Shown here: one piece after another, positions 1-6,465 of the stretch | How the letters are laid out: every line of letters starts with the position of its first letter | Numbering within the stretch: position 1 is the stretch's first letter | Source of the DNA: Desulfovibrio sp. | Lineage (GTDB): Bacteria > Desulfobacterota > Desulfovibrionia > Desulfovibrionales > Desulfovibrionaceae | Length of the DNA: 6,560 bases | Assembly (NCBI GenBank): GCA_022837365.1 | Contig: JALHHV010000212.1 | Span: 1-6,560 of the forward strand | Direction: 5' to 3' | Notes under the pieces: model-generated | What the model saw: only the letters and a program-made list of their open reading frames with translations | The model's database searches: none | Told to the model about the DNA's origin: nothing | Program-made: the position numbers and the translations under genes

Positions 1-519
1 TCGGTGTCCAGCATCGTGTTCTGGATCATGGGCAGCCTGCAAGGGCGCGGCTGGGCGCACGCGGCGGTGCTGCTGCCGTGGCTGGCGCTGGGCCTGCTGC
101 TGGTGCTGCCGCGCTTCCGCGAACTGGACATCCTGGCCCTGGGCGACGTGCAGGCCCGGCAGTTGGGCATGGACACGGCCCGCGTGCGCCTGCAACTGCT
201 GGTGGGCGCCAGCCTGATCACGGCGGGCTGCGTGGCGGTAAGCGGGGTCATCGGCTTCGTGGGGCTGGTGGTGCCGCATCTGGCGCGGCTGCGCCTGGGC
301 GCGGCCCACGGGCCGCTGCTGGCGGCGGGCTGGTTCGGGGGCGGCGTTCTGCTGGCCTGGGCCGACGTGCTGGCCCGCACCCTGCTGCCCGGCGGCGCGG
401 AACTGCCCGTGGGCGTGGTCACGGCGCTGCTGGGCGGGCCGTTCTTCTGCCTGCTGCTGGTGCGCGGCGGACGCGGCCCGGCAGCCCGGACGGCGGCCGC
501 GGCGGAGGGCGCGCCATGA
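1..519 (+). CDS. FecCD/BtuC-family ABC transporter permease, C-terminal part (5' end outside window)
   Basis: This is the membrane-spanning permease of an iron-siderophore/vitamin B12/haem-type uptake ABC transporter. In this family it forms the channel through which the ligand passes from the binding protein into the cytoplasm. The frame is open at base 1, so the gene begins upstream and the GTG at base 4 is an internal valine, not a start. About 172 codons remain, roughly half of a normal FecCD permease. Visible family hallmarks are FWIMGSL near the left edge, LALGDVQARQLG, the conserved block SGVIGFVGLVVPHLARL, and the C-terminal ADVLARTLLPGGAELPVGVVTALLGGPFF. Several hydrophobic membrane segments can be seen. 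The tail after the last helix is a short Ala/Gly/Arg-rich stretch. Its TGA overlaps the ATG of the ATPase (ATGA), indicating translational coupling. The family call is firm; the transported ligand cannot be read from this fragment. Confidence 0.93.
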   Translation, partial: SVSSIVFWIMGSLQGRGWAHAAVLLPWLALGLLLVLPRFRELDILALGDVQARQLGMDTARVRLQLLVGASLITAGCVAVSGVIGFVGLVVPHLARLRLGAAHGPLLAAGWFGGGVLLAWADVLARTLLPGGAELPVGVVTALLGGPFFCLLLVRGGRGPAARTAAAAEGAP

Positions 520-1448
520 TCGAACTTTCCCGCGTGCATGCCGGGTACGGCCGCCGGGCCGACGTCCCCGGCGGAAGCGACGTGCTGCACGGCGTGTCCC
601 TGTCCGTGGCCCCCGGCGAACTGGTGGGCTTGCTGGGACCCAACGGCAGCGGCAAGACCACCCTGCTGCTGGTGCTGTCCGGCGTGCTGGCCCCGCGCTC
701 GGGCTCGGTGACCCTTGACGGCGCGCCCCTGCACCGCATGCGCCCGCGCGAGCGCGCCCGGCGCATCGCCGCCGTGCCGCAACGGCCGGAGCACATCCCC
801 GATCTGGACGCCCTGTCGCTGGTGCTCATGGGCCGCTACCCGCACACCACCCTGCTGCGCGGCTACGGTTCGGACGACCATGCCGCCGCCGTGGCCGCCC
901 TGCGCGACACGGGCTGCGCCCACCTTGCGGCGCGCGGGGCGCGCACCCTGTCCGGGGGCGAACTGCAACGGGTGCTGCTGGCCCGCGCGCTGGCCCAGGG
1001 CGCGGACACCCTGCTGCTGGACGAGGCCACGGCCGGGCTGGACGTGGCCCGCGCGCTGGACATCCTGAACCTGCTGCACGCCCGCCATCTGGCCGGGGCG
1101 CGCATCGTGGCCGCCGTGCACGACCTGAACCTGGCCGCGCTGTACTGTACCCGGCTGATATTCCTGAAGCACGGCCGCGTGGTGGAAGACGGCCCGGTGG
1201 ACCGCACCTTCACCGCCGCCGTCCTGTCCGAGGTCTACGAGGCCCCGGTGGTGGTCCGGCCGCACCCGGTCACCGGCGCGCCGCAGGCCAGCTACATGCC
1301 GGGTGTGCCGCTTTCGGAACCTGCATCGTCACTGTCCGGTTTTTCCGGACACGCTTCTCCCCTTTCCGCAACGCCCCCGGAGCCGTCCGGCGTGTCCGGA
1401 ATTTCCGTACAGACTCCGCCCCTCCCCACGGAGGCACAGGATGACTGA
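516..1448 (+). CDS. FecE/BtuD-type ABC transporter ATP-binding protein with a Pro/Ser-rich C-terminal tail
   Basis: This is the cytoplasmic ATPase that powers the FecCD-type importer encoded on either side. The 310-aa protein starts at the ATG overlapping the permease stop. All nucleotide-binding motifs are present: Walker A GPNGSGKTT (41-49), Q-loop Gln in VPQRP (Q89), signature LSGGELQ (145-151), Walker B TLLLDE (165-170), D-loop AGLD (173-176) and switch His in VHDLNL (H202). The region YEAPVVV near 241-247 matches the usual end of FecE/BtuD/HmuV ATPases. About 55 more residues follow (256-310), rich in Pro, Ser and Thr, with two similar GFSG/GVSG patches. This tail is not part of the ABC fold. 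The stop lies inside the next gene, an 8-bp overlap. An in-frame start further upstream (base 78) would extend into the permease with an Ala/Gly/Arg-rich sequence and is rejected. Substrate is inferred only from the fused methyltransferase downstream: possibly a corrinoid or metal chelate. Confidence 0.95.
   Translation: MIELSRVHAGYGRRADVPGGSDVLHGVSLSVAPGELVGLLGPNGSGKTTLLLVLSGVLAPRSGSVTLDGAPLHRMRPRERARRIAAVPQRPEHIPDLDALSLVLMGRYPHTTLLRGYGSDDHAAAVAALRDTGCAHLAARGARTLSGGELQRVLLARALAQGADTLLLDEATAGLDVARALDILNLLHARHLAGARIVAAVHDLNLAALYCTRLIFLKHGRVVEDGPVDRTFTAAVLSEVYEAPVVVRPHPVTGAPQASYMPGVPLSEPASSLSGFSGHASPLSATPPEPSGVSGISVQTPPLPTEAQDD
1333..1351 (+). repeat. Perfect 7-bp stem-loop inside the ATPase tail
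   Basis: TGTCCGG (1333-1339), a T5 loop, and CCGGACA (1345-1351) form a perfect hairpin. Further TCCGG motifs follow at about 1385-1400 (TCCGGCGTGTCCGGA), which could form alternative pairings. It lies within the non-conserved ATPase tail, about 90 bp before the start of the binding-protein gene, so it may affect mRNA stability or translation of the downstream gene. That role is inference. Confidence 0.5.
1430..1434 (+). promoter_or_regulatory. Ribosome binding site deciding the start of the fusion gene
   Basis: GGAGG lies six bases upstream of ATG 1441. It supports that codon over the earlier in-frame ATG at 1303, which has no such motif and would add 46 Arg/Pro-rich residues before the signal peptide. 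A second ATG at 1453 is possible but is spaced too far from this motif. Confidence 0.75.
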
Positions 1449-3240
1449 CCGCATGCATCCGCCCGTTCATCTGCCCGCCACGGTCCCGGCCACGGCGCGC
1501 CCCCTTCGCCCCGGCCGGACGCTGGCCGTGGCCCTGCTCCTGCCCCTGCTCCTGCTGACCGCGCCTCCCGACGCCCGCGCCGGGCAGCCGGACGGGCCGG
1601 TGTCCATCACCGACGACACCGGGCGAGAGGTGCGCCTGCCCCATCCCGCCCGGCGCATGGTGGCCCTGTACGGGGCGTTCAACGAACTGCTGGCGGCCAT
1701 GGACCTGACCGGGCGCATCGCCGCGCGCACCGCCGCCGACGAGGAACCCGCCGCCATCCGCCACCTGCCGGTCATCGGCACGCACATGCGGCCCAGCCCG
1801 GAAATGGTGGCCGCCGTGGCCCCCGACCTTGTGTTGCAGATGGAGGGCCGCCGCGAGGCGGGCGAAGCCGTGGAGGGCTTGCGCGCGCTGGGCATTCCCG
1901 TGGCGGTGTTCCGCGTGGGCTCGTTCGACGAACTGTTCGGCGTGCTGCGCCGCGTGGGCGTCCTGACCGGCGAACCGGACCGCGCCGCCGCGCTGGAAGC
2001 GGCCCTGCGCGCCCGGCTGGACGCGGTGGCCGCGCGGGTGGCGGACCGCCCCCGGCCCACGGTGTTCTTCGAGGTGCGCCACCCCAACCTGCTGGCCGCC
2101 GGGGCCGACTCCATCGTCACCGACATCATCGCCCGCGCGGGCGGCCGCAACCCCGTCACCGCCCAAGGCCGGGTGGCCCGCCTGAGCGAAGAGGAATTGC
2201 TGCGCCTGAACCCCGACGTATACCTGCTGCAACGCGGCCCCATGAACCCGGAACCGGAGCCGCCCGCCGCCCGGCCCCACTACGCCACCCTGTCCGCCAT
2301 CCGGAACGGGCGCGTGCTGGGCGTGGACGAGGCCCGCTACTCCCGCCCCGGCCCCCGCGCCGTGGACGCCGTGGAGGAGCTTGCCCGGTACCTGCACCCC
2401 GATGTATGGGCTCCCACCCCGGCCACGACCGCGCCGACCGCGCCGTTTTCCATGCCCGCCCCCAACGACGTTTCCCGCCCCGCCCCCAACGCCGCGCCCG
2501 CCGCCTGCGGCACCCTGTACGGCATCGGCGTGGGCCCCGGCGAACCGGACCTGCTCACCCTGCGCGCCGCCAACGCGCTGTCGCGGGTGCGCGTGGTGTT
2601 CGCCGCCTCGTCCACGCGCAACGACTACTCGGTGGCGCTGGACATCGTCCGGCCCCACCTGCCCGCCGACGCGCGCATTGAGACCCTGGGCTTTCCCATG
2701 ACCCGCGACAAGGCCGCCCTGGCCGCCGCGTGGGAGGCCAACGCCCGCGCCGTGGCCGACACCCTGCGCAAGGGCGAGGACGCCGCCTTCCTGACCCTGG
2801 GCGACCCGCTGATCTACTCCACCTTCGGCTACCTGCTGCGCACCCTGCGCCGGGTGGCCCCGGACCTGCCCGGCGACGCGGTGCAGGTGGTGCCGGGCGT
2901 CACCTCGTACCAGGCGGCCGCCGCCCGCACCCGCACCATCCTGTGCGAGGCGGACGAAACCCTGCTGCTGGTGCCGGGCGTGAACGGCATGGACAAGCTG
3001 GCCGCCGACGTGGCCGGGGCGGACAACGCCGTGATCCTGAAGGCATACCGCAAGTTTCCGGAAATCCGCCGGGTGCTGGCCGAACAGGGCGCGGCGGAAC
3101 AGGCGGTGTTCGTCTCGCGCCTGGGCCTGCCGGGCGAGTTCATCGCCCCCTCGCTGGCCGAGGCCCCGGACGCGCCCCACTACCTGACCCTGCTGCTGGT
3201 GCCCAAGGCCCGCAGCGGCGACGACACCGGCGGGGCGTAG
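1441..3240 (+). CDS. Periplasmic substrate-binding protein fused to CobI/CbiL-type precorrin-2/cobalt-factor II C20-methyltransferase
   Basis: The 599-aa protein has two complete-looking parts. Residues 1-47 look like a Sec signal peptide: a long n-region, a Leu-rich core (about 28-40) and a PPDARA|G cleavage site. Residues about 53-321 form an ABC-importer binding protein of the FepB/BtuF class, with ITDDTGREVRLP, RRMVALYGAFNELLAAM, and an LHPDVW end. A linker rich in Ala, Pro and Thr (322-356) follows. Residues about 357-590 match the tetrapyrrole methylase family, subgroup CobI/CbiL: GIGVGPGEPDLLTLRAA (361-377), GDPLIYSTFGYLLRTL (454-469), VVPGVTSYQAAAA (483-495), ILKAYRKFPEI (532-542) and SRLGLPGEFI (559-568). 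That enzyme methylates C20 of precorrin-2 or cobalt-factor II using S-adenosylmethionine. It is normally a separate cytoplasmic protein of about 230-250 aa. No stop or frame change lies between the halves. The context links the upstream transporter to corrinoid metabolism. Both domain calls are firm; how both function in one exported chain is unclear. Confidence 0.9.
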   Translation: MTDRMHPPVHLPATVPATARPLRPGRTLAVALLLPLLLLTAPPDARAGQPDGPVSITDDTGREVRLPHPARRMVALYGAFNELLAAMDLTGRIAARTAADEEPAAIRHLPVIGTHMRPSPEMVAAVAPDLVLQMEGRREAGEAVEGLRALGIPVAVFRVGSFDELFGVLRRVGVLTGEPDRAAALEAALRARLDAVAARVADRPRPTVFFEVRHPNLLAAGADSIVTDIIARAGGRNPVTAQGRVARLSEEELLRLNPDVYLLQRGPMNPEPEPPAARPHYATLSAIRNGRVLGVDEARYSRPGPRAVDAVEELARYLHPDVWAPTPATTAPTAPFSMPAPNDVSRPAPNAAPAACGTLYGIGVGPGEPDLLTLRAANALSRVRVVFAASSTRNDYSVALDIVRPHLPADARIETLGFPMTRDKAALAAAWEANARAVADTLRKGEDAAFLTLGDPLIYSTFGYLLRTLRRVAPDLPGDAVQVVPGVTSYQAAAARTRTILCEADETLLLVPGVNGMDKLAADVAGADNAVILKAYRKFPEIRRVLAEQGAAEQAVFVSRLGLPGEFIAPSLAEAPDAPHYLTLLLVPKARSGDDTGGA

Positions 3241-3276
3241 CCTCCCCCGGTTCCCCGTTCCGCTCCCGCAACAACG

Positions 3277-3310
3277 ACGGGCCGCCCGGCATCGCCGGAC
3301 GGCCCGTTCT
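3277..3310 (+). terminator. Probable intrinsic terminator after the transporter operon
   Basis: ACGGGCCG (3277-3284) and CCGG (3286-3289) pair with CCGG (3295-3298) and CGGCCCGT (3300-3307) around a five-base loop. This gives a 12-bp GC-rich stem with one C/A mismatch, followed by TTCTCGT. It starts 37 bases after the fusion-gene stop. The U-run is weak, so termination may be partial. Because the stem is nearly symmetrical it could also act on transcripts from the converging strand. Confidence 0.65.
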
Positions 3311-3345
3311 CGTACGCATCATAATATATGGATGGTGTGCCGCTT

Positions 3346-3546
3346 GGGGTTGTTTCCAAATCAGGATTTTCGTTCGTTGGCAAGGAAAACAAGCCTGCCA
3401 TGAGGGAGTATACTCTTCTCGTATTCGACCGAGCCTTAGCCGTTAGGCGAGCGCATAGCGCGAGTCTTACGGATAAGGACAGCAAAGCCATGGCAGGCGA
3501 AGTTTGACGTAGCCAACGGGCGAAAGGACTATTTGGAAACAGCCCC
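3346..3546. repeat. 201-bp nested imperfect inverted repeat (MITE-like or palindromic intergenic element)
   Basis: Three pairs of arms are arranged symmetrically. The outer arms, 3346-3361 and 3531-3546, match over 16 bp with one G-T wobble. The middle arms, 3368-3381 and 3512-3525, match over 14 bp with two G-T wobbles. The inner arms GCCTGCCATG (3393-3402) and CATGGCAGGC (3489-3498) match perfectly over 10 bp. Gaps between arms are similar on both sides (6 and 5 nt, then 11 and 13 nt). The core holds a perfect palindrome GAGTATACTC (3406-3415) and a hairpin at 3434-3478. Local GC is lower than in the genes: 28 of 60 bases at 3361-3420 against 44 of 60 at 2281-2340. No transposase or clear target duplication is visible. 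The right arm ends on the first base of the chemoreceptor stop codon. It may be a non-autonomous mobile element, a bidirectional terminator, or a structured RNA; the wobble pairs favour RNA pairing. The structure is seen directly; the role is inference. Confidence 0.75.
3434..3478. repeat. Core hairpin of the palindromic element
   Basis: CCTTA (3434-3438) pairs with TAAGG (3474-3478), CCGT (3440-3443) with ACGG (3469-3472), and AG (3445-3446) with CT (3466-3467). GCGC-ATA-GCGC (3451-3461) caps the structure, separated from the lower stem by adjacent G/A oppositions. It sits off-centre in the larger inverted repeat. GTTAGGC (3442-3448) resembles half of an integron attC core site, but no matching partner was found. 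Confidence 0.5.
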
Positions 3547-5621
3547 TACCCCTGCTTCAACTGTTCCACCAACTGCCGCAGTTCCTGTCCCATGCGGGCC
3601 AGCTCGGCCACGGCCTGCGCCGACTGCTCCATGACTTCCGCCGTCTCGGCCGCGATGCGGTTGACCTCTTCGGTGCCCCGGTTGATCTCCTCGCTGGCTG
3701 CGGACTGTTCCTCCGCCGCCGTGGCGATGGCCCGCACCCGGTCGGCCGTTTCCTGCACCACGGTCACGATCACCCCCAGCGCATCCCCGGCCATGGTGGC
3801 CAGTTCGGTGCTGCGGCCCACGGACATGGACGCCTCTTCCATGCCCTGCACGTTCTCGCGCGACGAGCCCTGGATGGCCCGCACGGCGTCGCCCACCTCG
3901 CGGGTGGCGTTCATGGTCTTTTCGGCCAGCTTGCGCACCTCGTCGGCCACCACGGCGAATCCCCGCCCGGCGTCGCCCGCGCGGGCCGCCTCGATGGCCG
4001 CGTTGAGCGCCAGCAGGTTGGTCTGGTCCGCGATGTCGCTGATCACGTTCAGGATCTGCCCGATGGACTCGGCCCGGTCGCCCAGTTCGTGCAGGCTGCC
4101 CCGGAGCAGGGCGGTCTTGTCGTTGACGTCCTCGATGGCCTCCACCACCGAGCGCACGATGCCCTCGCCGTCCTCCGCTTGGCGGCGGGCCTTTTCCGCG
4201 TTGTCCGCGGCGGACGAGGCGTTGCGGGCCACCTCCATGACCGTGGAGTTCATCTCCTCCATGGCCGTGGCGGTCTCTCCGGTGCGTTCGCGCTGCACGT
4301 CGGCCCCCCGGCTGGCCTGCTCGATCTGGGCGGCCAGCTGCTCCGACGCGGAGCCCACCCGGTCCACGATGACTTCCAGCCGCGCGGCGGCCTGGTGCAT
4401 GCCCTCGCTCCTGGCGCGTTCCGCCTCGGCGCGGGCGGCCTCGGCCTCGGCCATGGCCCGGCGGGCCTGCGCGCCCTGCTCCTCGGCCTCGCGGGTCTTC
4501 TGCTCCGAGGTGGCGATCATGTCCTTCAGCCGGTCCACCATGGTGCGCAAGGCGGTGGCCAGCGTGCCGATTTCGTCCGAGCGGGCCAGGTCCAGCCGCC
4601 GCGAAAGGTCGCCCCCGGCCACGGCGCTGGCGAATTCCACGCCCTTGCCCAGCGCGTTGGCGATGTTGCGCACGATGAAGAAGATCACCGTGCCCACCAG
4701 CACCAGAATGACCGTGGTGGCGGCCACGCTGACGTTGCGGATGGCGGCCACCGGGTCGCGGATGTCGCTTTCGTCCACCGTGACGCACATGATCCATCCG
4801 GTGGAGGGTTCTTCCATGAAATAGGCGAACTTGGTGATGCCCTGCCAAGGGTAGGCGATGCTGCCGGTGCGTTGCGCCAGCACCTGCTTGCCCCATTCCA
4901 GTTCGCCGATGTCGGTCTTCAGGATCAGCGAGGCGTCGGGGTGGGCGATGATCTTGCCGGTGCGCGCCACCAGAAAGGCATAACCGGTCTTGCCGATCCT
5001 GATGGGATTGATGAACTCCTTGGCGTACTTGGCAAGGTCCACCGAACCGTACAGCACGCCCGCCACCTTGCCGTCCACCGTCATGGGCGCGGCCACCACG
5101 ATCACGGGGGTGTTGGTGGTCATGCTCATGAGCGGCTCGGACACGGTGGCCTCGCCCTGCATGCCCCGCTTGAAGTAGTCGCGGCCGGAGCGGTTCTCCT
5201 TGCCCACGGATTCGTCCAGGTTGCTGGCCGCCACCACGCCGTCGGGCCCCAGCACATTGACCACCTGGTACACGTCGTAGGTGGCCACCACCTGCCGCAA
5301 CGCCTCGTTGGCGCGGCGGACGGACGCGGCCCGGTCGGGGGCGGCCCGGTCGGAAGCGGCAGGGTCGCCGCCCGGCGGCGTCCGCAGCACGTCCAGCAGC
5401 ACGTTGCGCGAGGTCTGCGTGGCAATGTCCCCGCGCTGGTCCTGGATGCGCCTGCCAAGTTCGCCCACGGCGGCGCGCACCATCATTTCCGACTGGGCCT
5501 TGATGGCGCTGTGCAGGGCGTTTTCCGACACGGAATAGGACAGCCACGAAGACACGGCCATGCCCGCCAGCACCAACCCCAGCGTCGGCACGAGGAAGCG
5601 GTTGCGAAGATTCCAGCCCAT
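3546..5621 (-). CDS. Methyl-accepting chemotaxis protein with dCache-like sensor and HAMP domain
   Basis: This is an inner-membrane chemoreceptor that senses a periplasmic ligand and controls the CheA/CheW kinase complex. The 691-aa protein has TM1 (about 9-30), a periplasmic sensor (about 33-290) with dCache features such as [21 protein letters not shown] and [20 protein letters not shown]2 (about 297-318), a HAMP domain (about 319-371), an Ala/Glu-rich coiled coil (about 372-410), and the signalling domain. The hairpin tip is canonical: [22 protein letters not shown] (529-550) then [18 protein letters not shown]. Candidate methylation helices flank it near 455-480 and 635-655. There is no C-terminal pentapeptide for CheR/CheB tethering. 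The ATG at 5621 is chosen because GAGGT lies five bases upstream and TM1 follows directly. In-frame ATGs at 5687 and 5660 would add a non-membrane prefix. The gene converges on the transporter operon and reads away from the lipoprotein gene. The ligand cannot be predicted from sequence. Confidence 0.95.
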   Translation of the reverse strand: MGWNLRNRFLVPTLGLVLAGMAVSSWLSYSVSENALHSAIKAQSEMMVRAAVGELGRRIQDQRGDIATQTSRNVLLDVLRTPPGGDPAASDRAAPDRAASVRRANEALRQVVATYDVYQVVNVLGPDGVVAASNLDESVGKENRSGRDYFKRGMQGEATVSEPLMSMTTNTPVIVVAAPMTVDGKVAGVLYGSVDLAKYAKEFINPIRIGKTGYAFLVARTGKIIAHPDASLILKTDIGELEWGKQVLAQRTGSIAYPWQGITKFAYFMEEPSTGWIMCVTVDESDIRDPVAAIRNVSVAATTVILVLVGTVIFFIVRNIANALGKGVEFASAVAGGDLSRRLDLARSDEIGTLATALRTMVDRLKDMIATSEQKTREAEEQGAQARRAMAEAEAARAEAERARSEGMHQAAARLEVIVDRVGSASEQLAAQIEQASRGADVQRERTGETATAMEEMNSTVMEVARNASSAADNAEKARRQAEDGEGIVRSVVEAIEDVNDKTALLRGSLHELGDRAESIGQILNVISDIADQTNLLALNAAIEAARAGDAGRGFAVVADEVRKLAEKTMNATREVGDAVRAIQGSSRENVQGMEEASMSVGRSTELATMAGDALGVIVTVVQETADRVRAIATAAEEQSAASEEINRGTEEVNRIAAETAEVMEQSAQAVAELARMGQELRQLVEQLKQG
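5326..5370. repeat. 15-bp tandem repeat (three copies) in the chemoreceptor sensor domain
   Basis: Copies at 5326-5340, 5341-5355 and 5356-5370 follow GCGGCCCGGTCGG plus two bases; the third copy is diverged. On the minus strand they encode pentapeptides [10 protein letters not shown] and PDRAA (receptor residues 85-99), followed by a related SVRRA. The array is in frame and forms a low-complexity insert in a loop between the first sensor helix and the following helix. Confidence 0.7.
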
Positions 5622-5626
5622 GGAGC

Positions 5627-5631
5627 ACCTC
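5627..5631 (-). promoter_or_regulatory. Ribosome binding site of the chemoreceptor gene
   Basis: GAGGT on the minus strand, five bases before ATG 5621, decides the start against the upstream in-frame ATGs at 5660 and 5687. Confidence 0.6.
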
Positions 5632-5683
5632 GCCCTGTTGCAGCCCTCCCCCGAGAGCATCGCATCAAAGCCCGAGTGTGCCA

Positions 5684-5692
5684 GCATACCAT
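5684..5692 (-). promoter_or_regulatory. Weak candidate promoter of the chemoreceptor gene
   Basis: The minus strand reads TGGTATGCT, an extended -10-like element (TG-N-TATNNT). No good -35 box lies 16-18 bases upstream. If used, transcription would start near 5677 and leave a leader of about 55 nt before ATG 5621. The 144-bp gap 5622-5765 shows no other clear signal. Confidence 0.22.
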
Positions 5693-5749
5693 GCCAGCCG
5701 GACAGGCGATAGCCCCGCGCCGCAGAAAATACCGCGCGGAAAACGGGAT

Positions 5750-5762
5750 GGGGCCGAACCCC
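5750..5762 (-). terminator. Weak candidate terminator after the lipoprotein gene
   Basis: On the minus strand GGGG-TTCGG-CCCC forms a 4-bp stem three bases after the lipoprotein stop, followed by ATCCCGTTTTCC. The stem is short and the T-run is displaced, so readthrough into the chemoreceptor gene remains possible. Confidence 0.3.
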
Positions 5763-6267
5763 GCGTCAGGAACGGGTGGCGGCCATGGCGTCCAGGCTCC
5801 ACGCGGTGGCCCGCGCCAGCACGTCGCCCATGGCGGTCTCGAAGGCTTCGGCCACCTGCGGCAGGCCGGACCCGGCGGCGGGGCAGTCGTGCCCGATGGC
5901 GGTGAAGGCCACGATGCGCCCGGTCTTCAGGTCCACCAGGCGCAGGGCCAGTTCCACCTCCACCGTGGGCGCGGACGCGCCGCCGGTCATGCGGGTGTTG
6001 AAGCGGCGCAGGTCGCTCATCAGCCGGTAGTCGGGATAGATGCCCGCCGATTCCTCGGCCGCGCCGTCCAGACGTCCGTTCCGCTCGAAGGCTTCCACCA
6101 GCAGCCGCTGCACCAGGCGCGGCGCGGGGCTGGTCCACTTGGCCCCGGCATAATAGCGCACCTCGCGCCCGGTCACGCCCCCCAGGACAAGGGCGATGCG
6201 GTCGGTATCCAGCATGCGGCTGGTTTCCGGCAGGGACACGGCCAGTTGCAGGGGCAGCGCGCCGCCC

Positions 6268-6272
6268 GGGGG
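6268..6272 (-). other. Likely site of the lipoprotein frameshift (C5 run on the coding strand)
   Basis: The upstream frame reads GGC CCC CGG GCG GCG; the downstream domain frame reads CCC CCG GGC GGC GCG CTG. One extra C here joins them without any other change. The neighbouring C4 run (6275-6278) is a less likely position. Confidence 0.6.
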
Positions 6273-6379
6273 CCGGGGTCCAGCACGCGGGCGCAGCCGG
6301 ACAGCGTGGCCAGCAGCAGGCAGGCCAGCGACAGCGAAAGCAGCAGCCCCCGGCGGGCGGAAAGAGACGCGCGCCGGTT

Positions 6380-6439
6380 GAATGCGTACGGGTCGAATGC
6401 GTACGGGTCGAATGCGTACGGGGCGAATGCGTACGGGTC
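6380..6439. repeat. 15-bp tandem repeat, four full copies plus a partial one
   Basis: Copies of GAATGCGTACGGGTC lie at 6380-6394, 6395-6409, 6410-6424 (one change, GGGGC) and 6425-6439, with a partial copy GAATGCG at 6440-6446. In the lipoprotein frame they encode pentapeptides FDPYA/FAPYA (about residues 10-29), ahead of the hydrophobic core of the signal peptide. Each unit contains the 6-bp palindrome CGTACG. The unit length keeps the reading frame if copy number changes. Confidence 0.9.
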
Positions 6440-6465
6440 GAATGCGCGCGTATGGGTGGCAGGCA

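Noticed and set aside
1270..3180. A 636-codon antisense ORF opposite the fusion gene
   Set aside because: Its Gly/His/Gln/Arg-rich composition is the usual shadow of GC-rich coding DNA; the plus strand carries clear conserved domains.
3442..3448. GTTAGGC resembling an integron attC core site
   Set aside because: No complementary GCCTAAC partner or integrase is present, so a chance match within the palindrome is more likely.
3180..3491. A 103-codon minus-strand ORF over the end of the fusion gene and the palindrome
   Set aside because: It crosses the terminator hairpin, overlaps a real gene antisense, and shows no domain or ribosome binding site.
3328..3507. A 59-codon plus-strand ORF running through the palindromic element, from ATG 3328 to TGA 3505-3507
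   Set aside because: It has no ribosome binding site, its sequence is largely fixed by the inverted repeat, and no protein family is recognisable. It could still be translated if the element is transcribed.
3529..5628. A 699-codon minus-strand ORF in a different frame from the chemoreceptor
   Set aside because: It is Gly/Arg/His-rich low-complexity sequence; the overlapping frame has complete sensor, HAMP and signalling domains.
5670..5683. TGGCACACTCGGGC on the minus strand, resembling a sigma-54 -24/-12 promoter
   Set aside because: The GG-to-GC spacing is one base short and the -12 element is GGGC, not TTGC.
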